Positions 9,925-18,689 of a stretch of 64,000 bases of DNA are shown piece by piece; positions within the stretch are counted from its first letter, which is position 1, and each line of letters opens with the position of its first letter. The notes under the pieces were generated by a model. The model ran no database searches. It was given only the letters and a program-made list of their open reading frames with translations, and had not been told where the DNA came from. The stretch is from contig CALGDM010000006.1 of assembly GCA_937884605.1 (NCBI GenBank), positions 186,001 to 250,000 on the forward strand, written 5' to 3'. The stretch is from an uncultured Spiribacter sp. Its GTDB lineage: Bacteria > Pseudomonadota > Gammaproteobacteria > Nitrococcales > Nitrococcaceae. Made by a program: the position numbers and the translations under genes.

Positions 9925-11046
9925 ATGAGCGCTCGGGAGGCAATGCGCCAGCGGATCACCAACCGCCATGCGGCTGAGTCGGGATCGCCGGGCCGCTGGC
10001 GCCGGATAATGGGCGTCGGCCTGCTGATTGGCGTGCTGATTGGCGCCGGCATCATGGGCGAGCGGGTGGTGAGTACGCTCGATACGCGCCCACGAACCAG
10101 TGATGCCCAGATTGCGGCGGACACAACGCTGCTGGGCGCTCCATTGCCAGGCCGTATCGCGGAGATCGCTGTTCGCGAAAACCAGCCGGTAAAAGCCGGG
10201 GCGGTCCTGTTCAAGATCGATCCGGCCCCTTACAGAATGACGCTCCGTCAGGCCGAGGCGACCCTCGATGCCGCCACCGCCGAGCTGGCGGACGCCCGGC
10301 GACGGATTGAGGCCGAGGCCGCCAACGCCGACGGTTCCCGTGACGAGATTCAGCGCGCTGAAGACGACCTGGCCCTGGCGGAGCGGACTGTGGAGCGACT
10401 GACCCCACTGGCAGAGGCAGGCATCGTCTCGCAGCAGGCCTATGATGAAGCGGTCACCGCCCGCGCCAATGCGCAGACGGCGCTGCGTCAGGCACAACAG
10501 GCGGCTGTTGCGAGCGTCGATCTCATCGAGACTGCCAAAGCGCTGGAGGCTGAGCGCGATGCGGCCCGGGCGGCCGCACAGCTTGCCCGCTGGGAGCTTG
10601 AGCAGACCACGGTCAGAGCGCCCTTCGACGGGGTTGTCGTGGGTCTTTCCGCTGCCCGGGGTCAGTACCTGGTCCCGGGCGAATCGATTCTCACCCTGAT
10701 TGATGGTCAGTCCTGGCACGCCGTCGCGCTCGTGCGCGAAACCGATCTTGCCGGGATACGCCCCGGGAGCGCTGCGGCAGTGAGTGTCGCGATTGATACC
10801 GATACGGCCATACAGGGCCGGGTGGAGAGCATAGGGCGGGGCATACAGCTGTCCGATGATGTCGATCTGGCGGGCCGACTGCCGTACGTTCAGGCAACGC
10901 TTGACTGGGTACAGGTGGCGCAGCGCTTTCCGGTGCGCGTCGAGCTCGACAACCCACCGGATCACCTGCGACGACTGGGGGCGTCGGCTCGGGTCGTCTT
11001 CGCCCCCGATTCGAGCGCGCCCTCCGAGTCCGGAGGGGGACCGTGA
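9925..11046 (+). CDS. HlyD-family membrane fusion protein (MdtN-like)
   Basis: A 373-residue periplasmic adaptor. One N-terminal membrane anchor (about residues 25-45) is followed by a lipoyl-like half (TLLGAPLPGRIAEIAV...NQPVKAGAVLF), an alpha-helical hairpin of about 130 residues rich in Ala, Glu and Arg, the second lipoyl half (TTVRAPFDGVVVGL) and a beta-barrel domain. It should link the FUSC inner-membrane protein to the outer-membrane channel encoded downstream. ATG 9925 is chosen over the track's GTG one codon earlier because AGGGG stands five bases before it. The next gene overlaps by GTGA. Confidence 0.9.
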   Translation: MSAREAMRQRITNRHAAESGSPGRWRRIMGVGLLIGVLIGAGIMGERVVSTLDTRPRTSDAQIAADTTLLGAPLPGRIAEIAVRENQPVKAGAVLFKIDPAPYRMTLRQAEATLDAATAELADARRRIEAEAANADGSRDEIQRAEDDLALAERTVERLTPLAEAGIVSQQAYDEAVTARANAQTALRQAQQAAVASVDLIETAKALEAERDAARAAAQLARWELEQTTVRAPFDGVVVGLSAARGQYLVPGESILTLIDGQSWHAVALVRETDLAGIRPGSAAAVSVAIDTDTAIQGRVESIGRGIQLSDDVDLAGRLPYVQATLDWVQVAQRFPVRVELDNPPDHLRRLGASARVVFAPDSSAPSESGGGP

Positions 11047-12992
11047 GCCTGATGGCGGATCTTGCCCCGCGACCCGGGCGTTTTCGTGACGCCGTCTCCA
11101 TCGGGGGGCTCTGTACCGCGATCGTCGTGGTGTCCATGACGCTTCGGATTCCCGAGGCGGGTCTGGCCGCCTATCTGGTTTTCTTTGCCTATCGGCCCGA
11201 TGCCAACGGCACCATCGCCGTGGCAGTGGTATTTGCCGCCCTCGCGATCCTGGTGGTGGGGTTGTCCATCCCGATGCTGGCCGCGGTTGTGGATAACCCT
11301 CCGGCACGGATGGCACTGGTTGCCGTGATCACGTTTGTCGGGATGTGGCTGGCGAGCGCCACGCCACTCGGACCCATCGCCAGCACGCTGGCGATGTTGT
11401 TGACATTTCTGGTGATCCTGCCGGATGTGGTCAATCTGCCCATCCCCAACGAGATCGAGTTGCTCACGCGCGGTATCGCCTGGGTTGGGCCCATCGTCAT
11501 CGTGGCGATGATCACCATCGGCGTACTGGCATACCTGTTCGGCCGCAATGCCGTGGGGGTGGTCGAAGATCGCATGGCGGAACGGCTCGCTGCCGTGGAG
11601 GGGCGGCTCGCTGGGCGGATCGATGCCCAGGCCTTTGCTGAACAGGTAACGGCGGCGCCGGCACGGGTCGAGGATCTGAACAAGTTTGCGGGTCTCTCGA
11701 CCTCCAGGGCGGACTGGCAGCGGCTGCAGGCGCTCGATCGCGAGCTGCTCGAGCTGATGTTGGCGGTGGTCGCGCTGGACGCAAGCGGCGCCGATGCCGC
11801 GACTCGATCAGGCCTGGAATCCGCACTGACCGATACCGCGGCAATGACTCGGGCCACTGCCCCCGACTCCGCCCGGGCAACCCCCCGAACCGCGGCCACC
11901 GCCGAAGACGTCGCGGCCCAGATTCGTACGGTAGGCAGCATCCTCAAAGGCGATCCGCTGGGGTCGCCACCGGTCCGAGCCCATGAGACCACCGGCCTCA
12001 AGGCGCTTCTGGCCGAACCCCGCCACTGGCAATTTGCCACCAAGGTCACGCTGGCGGCGATGGCCTGCATTGTGCTGTTTACCGGCCTTGAGTGGGTGAG
12101 CGTCCACACCTGCCTGATAACGTGCTACTACGTCTCTGAGGCGACGCTGGGCGAGTCGGTCCACAAGATGACGCTGCGGATGATCGGTTGCCTGATTGGC
12201 GCCGCGATTGCGGCGTTGAGTCTGATCTATCTTGTCCCGCTGATGAATGATGTCGGCCAGCTCGCGCTGCTGGTGTTTGTTGTAGCGTCCATTGGTGGCT
12301 GGATCGGGGTGGGCTCCGAGCGTATCGCCTACGCGGGCTTTCAGATTGTCCTCGCGTTTTTCCTTGTGGTGCTCGAAGCGTTTGGGACGTTTGGTGTGAA
12401 TTTTGGCCCGAGCTATGATTTTGAACCAGCCACCGGGCGTATCATCGGCATCCTGCTTGGTTCGCTGGCTTGCGCCTTCGCCTTTGTCGCGCTCTGGCCG
12501 CTGCCCATGCGGGTGGATGTCGCCGATGGGATTCAGCGGACCTACCGGTCGGTGGCGGCCGGACTTCGGGGGCACCCAGTCCCCGCGCGTGCAGGCGTGC
12601 TCGCTGCGCTGGGGCGCGCACGGGACCTGCAGGATTACACCGCTTTCGAGCGGGCCGTTGAGATCGACTCCATCACGCCCGCGTGGGGCGACGCCATCGA
12701 TGAGGCGTTGACCACCCTCGCCGTGGCATCGGCGCTCGAGCGCCGGCGGGAGCGGGTTCACGATGGCGCGTCGATCGGCGCCGAAGCTTTTGCCGAGGCA
12801 TTCGAGCAGGATGCCGAGACATTCGCCATCGGTCGCCTGGCGCCGCCGTGGACACGTACCGTCGACCCCTCGCCCAGTGCCACCGGTATGGACGCGAACG
12901 ACCAGGCCCTCGTTAATCACCTCCAGGAGATCGCAGGATGCCGAACCGCTCCCCGCGCGGCCGAGTCGCTGCAGCCAGCGCTCTCGTCATAG
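11043..12992 (+). CDS. FUSC-family inner membrane transporter (MdtO-like)
   Basis: A 649-residue protein with two clusters of hydrophobic helices (about residues 15-170 and 335-490) separated by a soluble helical region, the layout of the fusaric-acid-resistance/aromatic-acid exporter (FUSC) family. E. coli MdtO and AaeB are members. It probably exports aromatic or toxic organic compounds with the adaptor and channel encoded on either side. The start is GTG, overlapping the HlyD stop by four bases; an ATG four codons in is an alternative. The 3' end overlaps the outer-membrane-factor gene by 55 bases, implying translational coupling. Confidence 0.88.
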   Translation: MSLMADLAPRPGRFRDAVSIGGLCTAIVVVSMTLRIPEAGLAAYLVFFAYRPDANGTIAVAVVFAALAILVVGLSIPMLAAVVDNPPARMALVAVITFVGMWLASATPLGPIASTLAMLLTFLVILPDVVNLPIPNEIELLTRGIAWVGPIVIVAMITIGVLAYLFGRNAVGVVEDRMAERLAAVEGRLAGRIDAQAFAEQVTAAPARVEDLNKFAGLSTSRADWQRLQALDRELLELMLAVVALDASGADAATRSGLESALTDTAAMTRATAPDSARATPRTAATAEDVAAQIRTVGSILKGDPLGSPPVRAHETTGLKALLAEPRHWQFATKVTLAAMACIVLFTGLEWVSVHTCLITCYYVSEATLGESVHKMTLRMIGCLIGAAIAALSLIYLVPLMNDVGQLALLVFVVASIGGWIGVGSERIAYAGFQIVLAFFLVVLEAFGTFGVNFGPSYDFEPATGRIIGILLGSLACAFAFVALWPLPMRVDVADGIQRTYRSVAAGLRGHPVPARAGVLAALGRARDLQDYTAFERAVEIDSITPAWGDAIDEALTTLAVASALERRRERVHDGASIGAEAFAEAFEQDAETFAIGRLAPPWTRTVDPSPSATGMDANDQALVNHLQEIAGCRTAPRAAESLQPALSS

Positions 12993-14398
12993 TCCTCTGC
13001 GGATGCTCCTCGCCGAGGGAGTCGCTGGCGCCGGCAAGCTCAGTGACTGAGTGGGATGTGCCTGCGACGCTGACCGACGAGGCCCAGCATGCACTGGGGG
13101 CGGCGGATCGCCCAATGCCAGCGGTGCATCCGCAGACGCCGTATGATCTGCCAGCGCTCATTGATCTCGCCCAGCGGCTCAACCCCGAAACGCGGGTCGC
13201 CTGGGAACAGGCCCGGGTGGCCGCCTATGCTGTGGATGCGGCCAGCGCCGAGTATTTCCCGCAGATCGGCGCGGGCCTGGTGATGGGGCGCGGGCGCTCC
13301 GACATTACCTATGATCTTCCCGGCCTTGGCAGTACGACGGTCGACAATACCGCCACAGCCACCGTGCCCACGGTCTATGCGGAGTGGCTCCTGTACGATT
13401 CCGGTGGTCGTGACGCGGCCGTCCGGTTGGCGCGCAGACTCGCTCTCGCGGAGAACATCGGGTTCAATCTGGCCCACCAGGAAACGCTGCTCGACGTGAC
13501 CCGCGATTACCACGAGCTACGATCGGCGCGGGCCCAGGCGGAGGCGGCGGCGGAGGTCCTCGCCAACAGTCGACGGATTCTGGCGGCTGCTCGGGCAAGG
13601 CGGGACCAGGGCCTGGGCGATGTTGTCGAGGTGGCCCAGGCCGAGCAGGCACTGGCCCAGGCTCAGCTCGATGATCTGCGGGCCCGGGGCGAGGCTCGGA
13701 CCGCGCGCGCCGCGCTGCTGGCAAGCGTGGGGGTCGCGCCGGATGATGATCTGGAAATCGCCACTGGGCCCATGCCATTGCCGGTGGCAATGACCGAGCG
13801 GCTGGATGACCTTGTCCGGGACGCACTGGTGCACCGCCCTGACATTCTCCAGGCCGTGCTCAATCTTCAGGCGCAGCGTGCTGCACAGGCCGGTGCCGAG
13901 GCCGAGTTCCGGCCCAAGGTCGGTGTGGTGGCGTCGCTGGCTCGCAATGAGGGTGGGCTCGCGATCAATGGTAATCGCTTTGATCTGCCCGCTACGGACA
14001 GTCTTGCGCTGTTGACGGTGGAGGTGCCTCTCTTCAATGGTGGGCTTCGAGACAGTCGGCGAAGCGCCGCGGCTGCCGAAGTGGCAGGCGCTGAAGCCGC
14101 CCTCGCTGCTGTGCGTAACGAGGCCGAGGCGGCCATCATTACGGCTTATGAGGGCATGCGGACTGCCCTCGAGACGGTGCGCAGTGCGGAATCTCTGGTA
14201 GCGGCGTCGCGCACGACCGCCGAGGCAACGCTCTCCGCCTATCGCGAGGGTATCGGCGCGCTGCGGGATGTGCTGGCCGCTCAGAATGGTCTCCTCGATG
14301 CCGAGCAACTGGCGGCGCAGGCGCGGGCGGACGCCCATGTCTCCGTGGCGCTGTTTGCCTTCGAGACCGGTACCCTTCATGAAACCCGCAAGGAGTAA
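12938..14398 (+). CDS. outer-membrane efflux lipoprotein (NodT/OprM-type)
   Basis: A 486-residue outer-membrane factor. The signal peptide ends in the lipobox VLCGC, so the mature protein is probably lipidated at that Cys. Two repeated helical and strand halves follow, with long Ala/Glu/Arg-rich coiled-coil stretches such as ARAQAEAAAEVLANSRR, as in TolC-like trimers. This gives the operon a complete tripartite pump: FUSC, HlyD and channel. The ATG at 12938 has an AGGAG ribosome site inside the preceding gene. The stop lies three bases before the next start. Confidence 0.9.
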   Translation: MPNRSPRGRVAAASALVIVLCGCSSPRESLAPASSVTEWDVPATLTDEAQHALGAADRPMPAVHPQTPYDLPALIDLAQRLNPETRVAWEQARVAAYAVDAASAEYFPQIGAGLVMGRGRSDITYDLPGLGSTTVDNTATATVPTVYAEWLLYDSGGRDAAVRLARRLALAENIGFNLAHQETLLDVTRDYHELRSARAQAEAAAEVLANSRRILAAARARRDQGLGDVVEVAQAEQALAQAQLDDLRARGEARTARAALLASVGVAPDDDLEIATGPMPLPVAMTERLDDLVRDALVHRPDILQAVLNLQAQRAAQAGAEAEFRPKVGVVASLARNEGGLAINGNRFDLPATDSLALLTVEVPLFNGGLRDSRRSAAAAEVAGAEAALAAVRNEAEAAIITAYEGMRTALETVRSAESLVAASRTTAEATLSAYREGIGALRDVLAAQNGLLDAEQLAAQARADAHVSVALFAFETGTLHETRKE

Positions 14399-14401
14399 TC
14401 G

Positions 14402-14749
14402 ATGTACAAAGACTGGCAGAACACCACCGACGAGCTCACCCGGCTCATGCAATCCTTTGGCAAGGGGCACCCCGAGGTCGCCAAGGGCTTCTCGCAGCTT
14501 TCGAAGGCGGCGGAAAAGGACGGTGCGCTCAGCGCCAAGGATAAGGAATTGATGGCGCTGTCCATTGGCGTCGCGATTCGCTGCGAGGGCTGCATAGCCT
14601 TTCATGCCAAGGCTGCGGCCGAGTACGGGGCGACCCGCGCCGAGGTGCTGGAGACCATTGGGGTCTGCCTCTATATGGGCGGTGGCCCGTCGTTTGTCTA
14701 CGGCGCTCAGGCGCTGGAGGCATTCGATAGCTTTGCGCAAGACAGCTGA
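14402..14749 (+). CDS. carboxymuconolactone decarboxylase-like (AhpD fold) protein
   Basis: A 115-residue all-helical protein of the CMD/AhpD family. The redox motif CEGCIAFH (CxxC followed by His) is that of members with AhpD-like thiol peroxidase or disulfide activity rather than the decarboxylase proper. An AAGGAG sits inside the end of the efflux-channel gene seven bases before the ATG, so it is the last gene of the efflux operon. That association suggests a role in detoxifying the exported compound or oxidative by-products; this is inference. A terminator follows. Confidence 0.85.
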   Translation: MYKDWQNTTDELTRLMQSFGKGHPEVAKGFSQLSKAAEKDGALSAKDKELMALSIGVAIRCEGCIAFHAKAAAEYGATRAEVLETIGVCLYMGGGPSFVYGAQALEAFDSFAQDS

Positions 14750-14770
14750 CCACGCTGCTTGAGCACAAAA

Positions 14771-14800
14771 AAAGGGCCGACGCCAGGGGCGCGGCCCTTT
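14771..14800. terminator. bidirectional terminator
   Basis: An AAAGGGCCG / CGGCCCTTT stem with a 12-base loop and an A run on the left side separates the efflux operon (plus) from the convergent betaine transporter operon (minus). Confidence 0.85.
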
Positions 14801-14822
14801 CTTACATCCGCCGGCAATGCAC

Positions 14823-15884
14823 TCAGTAGTTGCCGCGTACGCCGTCCACCGCCGCGCTGGTGGGGACAAGGGCTTTGACCAGCGTCTGCATGTCGATCAT
14901 GCCAACCTGCTCTCCATCCTTGGTCACCCGATAGACCAGATTGGTATCACCATCTGATGCGGCAATCACCGACTCGAGGTTGGACTCCTCGTCGATTTCG
15001 CCGGCCACGGCACCCTCGATCGGCTCCCGGGTGTGCTGCATCACCGAGCGCACGCGCAGCACGCGGGCACGGTTGATGTCACTGATGAAGTCGATGATGT
15101 AGGGGTCGTTGGGTCGCAGCAGAATCTCCTGCGGCTCGCCCTGCTGGACCGTGTAACCATCCTTGAGAATCACCAGATGATCGGCCAGCTTGAGGGCCTC
15201 GTCCAGGTCATGGGTGATGAACACGATGGTCTTGTGCAGCTCCTGCTGCAGCTCGAGCAGCAGGTCCTGCATATCCGTTCGGATCAACGGATCGAGTGCC
15301 GAGAAGGCCTCATCCATCAGCATGATGTCGGAGTTGGATGTGAGGGCCCGGGCGATACCGACACGCTGCTGCATGCCGCCGGACAGCTGATGCGGGTGCT
15401 GATTGTCGTTGCCCTGCAGGCCAACCCGCTTCAACCACTTGCTGGCTTCCTCAAGGGCAGCCTGCTTGTCCTCGCCACGCACGATCAACGGCATGGCCGC
15501 GTTTTCGGCGATGGTGCGATGGGGCAGCAGCCCGAACTTCTGGAACACCATCGACATATGCTCACGTCGAAGTCGCCGCAGGGCGGTTTCGTCGTAGTCG
15601 ATGACGTTCTCACCGTTGACCGTCACGTCCCCGGAGGTGGGTTCGATCAAGCGGTTGAGATGACGGATCAGCGTCGACTTGCCGGAGCCGGACAGCCCCA
15701 TGATGACGGTGATCTCACCATCCGCCATGTCCACGTTAATGTCCTGTAGACCGAGTACATGGCCGTACTGATCCAGCAGGTCGGTCTTGTTGACGCCCGC
15801 CTTGACGTGTTCCAGCGCCGTCGCCGGATCGTCACCGAAGATCTTGTACAGATGCTGGATCGAGATCTTTATCTGATCGCTCAT
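14823..15884 (-). CDS. proV: glycine betaine/proline ABC transporter ATPase
   Basis: A 353-residue ABC ATPase of the ProV/OpuAA class. Walker A is GLSGSGKST, the signature is LSGGMQQR and Walker B is IMLMDEAFSALD. The early Gln-loop region has VFQKFGLLPHRT. The last 80 or so residues resemble one CBS-type regulatory module (RVLRVRSVMQ and MIDMQTLVKAL), shorter than the tandem CBS tail of E. coli ProV. In OpuA-type transporters CBS domains sense ionic strength, so regulation by salt may be reduced or different here. The gene is the third of proX-proW-proV, with a strong AGGAGG ribosome site. Confidence 0.95.
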   Translation of the reverse strand: MSDQIKISIQHLYKIFGDDPATALEHVKAGVNKTDLLDQYGHVLGLQDINVDMADGEITVIMGLSGSGKSTLIRHLNRLIEPTSGDVTVNGENVIDYDETALRRLRREHMSMVFQKFGLLPHRTIAENAAMPLIVRGEDKQAALEEASKWLKRVGLQGNDNQHPHQLSGGMQQRVGIARALTSNSDIMLMDEAFSALDPLIRTDMQDLLLELQQELHKTIVFITHDLDEALKLADHLVILKDGYTVQQGEPQEILLRPNDPYIIDFISDINRARVLRVRSVMQHTREPIEGAVAGEIDEESNLESVIAASDGDTNLVYRVTKDGEQVGMIDMQTLVKALVPTSAAVDGVRGNY

Positions 15885-15902
15885 TGGATCGACCTCCTGT
15901 GA

Positions 15903-16922
15903 TTACTGCTGCGATGTGTTGACGCGGGCCAGAGCGGCCTTGGTCACACGGTCGAGGATGACGGCAAGGAGGACGATGCCAAGCCCGGAAATCAACCCGA
16001 CGCCCAGCTCGAGATTACGGATGCCGCGCAGGACCAGCACACCCAGACCGGGGGCCGAAACCAGCGACGCGATCACCACCATGGCCAGACTCATCATGAT
16101 GGTCTGATTGACGCCCGCCATGATGTTGGGCAACGCCAGCGGGATCTGCACGCCATAGAGCTTTTGCCGATCGGTCATGCCGTAGGCGTCAGCCGCTTCA
16201 ATGACATCCTTGTCGACCAGTCGGATACCGAGGTTGGTCAGTCGGATCACCGGAACAATGGCGTAGAGGATGATGGCGATCCCGTAGAGCTTGGGCTCGG
16301 TAATCGAGAACAGAAAGATCAGCGGGATCAGATAAACAAACGGTGGCAATGTCTGGAGCATATCCAGAACCGGCGTGATGCCGCGTTGCAGGTTGTCGCT
16401 GCGGGACATGGCGATGCCGATGGGCACACCCAGTAGCACGCAGATGAGCGAGCAGACGAAAATGATCGCCAGCGTCTGCATGGCATAGTCGTAGTGGTCA
16501 ATGAAGGCAAGGAACAGGATCATGGCGGCAACCATGCCCACCAGTTTCATCGATTTGGAGGCGACGTACACCACCGCCAGCATGATCGGGACCATGATGA
16601 ACCAGGGTACGGTCTGAAACATGTTGAGTGCGCCGTTCAAAAACCAGCTCAACGGCTGGGTGACCGGGTCGAGCACAAATTTGAGACTATCCTTGATGGC
16701 AAGAAAGCCACTCTCCAGACCGCTGGTCAGGTCTCGCGTCTGGGCAATGGCCGGGCAGGCCTCATTGAGATTGTCGAGGGAGGGGAAGGGCAGCTCCCAC
16801 AGGGAGGGGGCGCTGGTGTCCTGGCTGGCGAGGAGGTCGTCCATGCTCATGGAGCCACCGCCTTTTTCGCCGCACCACTTGCGCAGCCCGAGGCTGTTGA
16901 AAATAAAATCGTAGGTCGCCAT
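15903..16922 (-). CDS. proW: glycine betaine/proline ABC transporter permease
   Basis: A 339-residue permease with a soluble N-terminal region of about 95 residues followed by about seven membrane helices. The coupling-helix region reads EAADAYGMTDRQKLYGVQIPLALPNIMAG, the EAA-type motif that contacts ProV. The long N-terminal tail is typical of ProW. It lies between proX and proV on the minus strand, 18 bases from proV. The gap to proX holds a hairpin (see 16952-16977) likely to raise proX levels relative to the membrane subunits. Confidence 0.95.
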   Translation of the reverse strand: MATYDFIFNSLGLRKWCGEKGGGSMSMDDLLASQDTSAPSLWELPFPSLDNLNEACPAIAQTRDLTSGLESGFLAIKDSLKFVLDPVTQPLSWFLNGALNMFQTVPWFIMVPIMLAVVYVASKSMKLVGMVAAMILFLAFIDHYDYAMQTLAIIFVCSLICVLLGVPIGIAMSRSDNLQRGITPVLDMLQTLPPFVYLIPLIFLFSITEPKLYGIAIILYAIVPVIRLTNLGIRLVDKDVIEAADAYGMTDRQKLYGVQIPLALPNIMAGVNQTIMMSLAMVVIASLVSAPGLGVLVLRGIRNLELGVGLISGLGIVLLAVILDRVTKAALARVNTSQQ

Positions 16923-16951
16923 CGGCGGATTCCTTTCGTGGAATGGGAGAA

Positions 16952-16977
16952 GGCGCCGGAGCGAACGCTCCGACGCC
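16952..16977 (-). other. intercistronic hairpin between proX and proW
   Basis: GGCG-C-CGGAGCG / CGCTCCG-A-CGCC with an AA loop and no T run lies just after the proX stop codon on the transcribed strand. Such hairpins usually protect the binding-protein message from 3' exonucleases or partly attenuate transcription. Confidence 0.6.
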
Positions 16978-17002
16978 TGCGTTCATGACAGGACGGGTGT
17001 CC

Positions 17003-17965
17003 TTAGAACATGCCCTGCAGGTTCGCACGGGCATCTTCGCTCAGCCAGCTCATCCACTCTTCCTGATTGTTCTGCAGGAAGTAGACGACCGCCTCGTCAA
17101 CGCTTGCCTCGTTGTCGGTATGCCAGGCCAGCAGGCCGTTCATGACATCGTTGTCGAACGTGACGTTCTGCATGAGCTCGAAGGCTTCCGGCTCACGCTC
17201 GGCCAGATCCGCGGTCACGACGTTGAACACGCTCGCGGAGGGGAAGGACGAAACGCCGACCTCATCGCACTCGGTGTTCTGGTTACAGTCGTGGACTTCC
17301 TCGTTATAAGGACCGAGATCGACACTCACGAAGTCGTACTTGCCCAGCGGTGCTGTCGGGCCCCAGTAATAACCGAAGTAGGGCTCGCCGGCCTCGTAGG
17401 CCGATGCCATGGCAGCCTGAAGGGTCTCGCCGGAACCGTGGTTGAACACCTCGATGCCGTTGCCTTCCAGGTCAAACGCCTCTTTCAGCGAATCGTTGAC
17501 GATCCGGCAGCCCCAGCCGTCGGGGCAGTTATGGAAGCGGGCGCCGACGAGGTCAGGATTGTTGAGGATCCCTTCGATGGTTGCCAGTTCCGGATTTTCC
17601 TCGACCAGATAGCTGGGGACGAGCCAATGCTCGGTGCCGCCGTTGCTGAAGGCGTCGGAGGCCTTTACGACCTTACCCTCTTCGGCGAGCTCGAAGTACA
17701 GCGGTGCGGAGTTGACCCACAGCTCGGGGACGATGTCCGGCTCGTTGTTCTCGGCCAGCGAAGTGATCGCGGTCGTGGTCGCCGACGGCACAACGGTGAC
17801 ATCGCAGCCGTAGCCCTGCTCGAGCAGGAACTCGGTGACACCCGTCATGATGCCGCCGGAGGTCCAGTTCATCTCGGCGACGGAAACTTCGCCGCATTCG
17901 GCGTTGGCCGCCATCGGCGCCATCGCACCGGCGAGAACGAGGGCGTATAGAGGACGCTTACTCAT
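17003..17965 (-). CDS. proX: glycine betaine ABC transporter binding protein
   Basis: A 320-residue periplasmic binding protein with a Sec signal peptide ending at AANA. The body is of the OpuAC/ProX fold, with Trp/Tyr-rich ligand residues (AEMNWTSGG, PELWVN, FGYYWGPTAPLG). It contains several Cys, including NCPDGWGC and DCNQNTEC, likely forming disulfides in the periplasm. The track start is four codons earlier, but ATG 17965 has GGAG six bases upstream and the earlier ATG has none, so MSKRPLYA is preferred. It is the first gene of proXWV. With the BCCT carrier at 38.6 kb it points to betaine-based osmoadaptation. Confidence 0.93.
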   Translation of the reverse strand: MSKRPLYALVLAGAMAPMAANAECGEVSVAEMNWTSGGIMTGVTEFLLEQGYGCDVTVVPSATTTAITSLAENNEPDIVPELWVNSAPLYFELAEEGKVVKASDAFSNGGTEHWLVPSYLVEENPELATIEGILNNPDLVGARFHNCPDGWGCRIVNDSLKEAFDLEGNGIEVFNHGSGETLQAAMASAYEAGEPYFGYYWGPTAPLGKYDFVSVDLGPYNEEVHDCNQNTECDEVGVSSFPSASVFNVVTADLAEREPEAFELMQNVTFDNDVMNGLLAWHTDNEASVDEAVVYFLQNNQEEWMSWLSEDARANLQGMF

Positions 17966-18159
17966 GGTTTGCTCCATTATTTTGGATTAAGTGAAGGATT
18001 TGCCATCAGCCAGACAGACCCGAGTACTTCTGAACGAAGGCCTCGCGCCGGTACCGGTGCGATGGAAAGGGGAGAGTCTGCTGCACAAGGCGTGCAGTCC
18101 GAATTTTGCGCGGTCGATCGGGTATCGAATTGCCCGGTCTCCGTGTCCAAGTTGCGTTA

Positions 18160-18189
18160 ACTATAGATCAACTTTTCTGATCAGCGCAA
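18160..18189 (-). promoter_or_regulatory. proX: possible proXWV promoter
   Basis: On the minus strand, TTGCGC, an 18-base spacer and TATAGT stand about 195 bases before the proX start. That would leave a long 5' leader, in which I see no recognised riboswitch. The match is moderate and other promoters closer to the gene are possible. Confidence 0.35.
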
Positions 18190-18203
18190 ATGGGTGGGCT
18201 GCA

Positions 18204-18689
18204 TCACAGCCATGCAATGGCCAGAGCGCCCGACAGTGGGCCCAGGATCATACTGACCAGCCAGCGCCGCCAGACGAACGACCAGCCCAGCGTTGGCAAT
18301 TCATAGGCAAGCACACGGTGCACGGCAAAGCAGGACCATCCGGTGAGCAGGGCGATGAGCTGAGGGATGCCGACACCGGCACGCTCGAGCACCAGTATCA
18401 GCGGGAATGTGACGGTCGGTCCGCCGGGCAGAATACCGCCCAGCACCGACGCAAGGACAACGCCGCTCAACCCCGAGCGCTCCCCGAGCCACTCGCCGAA
18501 TAATGCCTGGGGGATCAATTCACCCACAAAGCTCGCGGCGATCAGCGCAATCGGCAGCCGAATCAGCAGCGGAGCGAGTTGTCGCCATGCGCGATGGAGG
18601 ACGGTGGCATGGTTGACCTCGGTGTGGCGGTGACCCATTACCCCGAGGATCAGGGCCATGCCGAGGATGCTCAGGTAGGCATAGACCAT
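18204..18689 (-). CDS. half-size permease-like membrane protein B
   Basis: A 161-residue protein with about five hydrophobic helices and the motif GGILPGGPTVTFPL. Its neighbour upstream carries a matching AVTPGGPFMAFPL motif, so the two look like the separated halves of a two-domain permease of the ArsP/DUF318 type, in which each half has a Gly-Pro motif. The family is linked to export of organoarsenicals or other small molecules, but the substrate here is unknown. The gene starts immediately after the stop of its partner, which suggests translational coupling and a heterodimer. Confidence 0.6.
   Translation of the reverse strand: MVYAYLSILGMALILGVMGHRHTEVNHATVLHRAWRQLAPLLIRLPIALIAASFVGELIPQALFGEWLGERSGLSGVVLASVLGGILPGGPTVTFPLILVLERAGVGIPQLIALLTGWSCFAVHRVLAYELPTLGWSFVWRRWLVSMILGPLSGALAIAWL

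Noticed and set aside
9784-11316. 510-aa minus-strand ORF
   Set aside because: Overlaps the YtcA-like, HlyD and FUSC genes on the opposite strand and has an Arg/Pro-rich composition typical of shadow frames.
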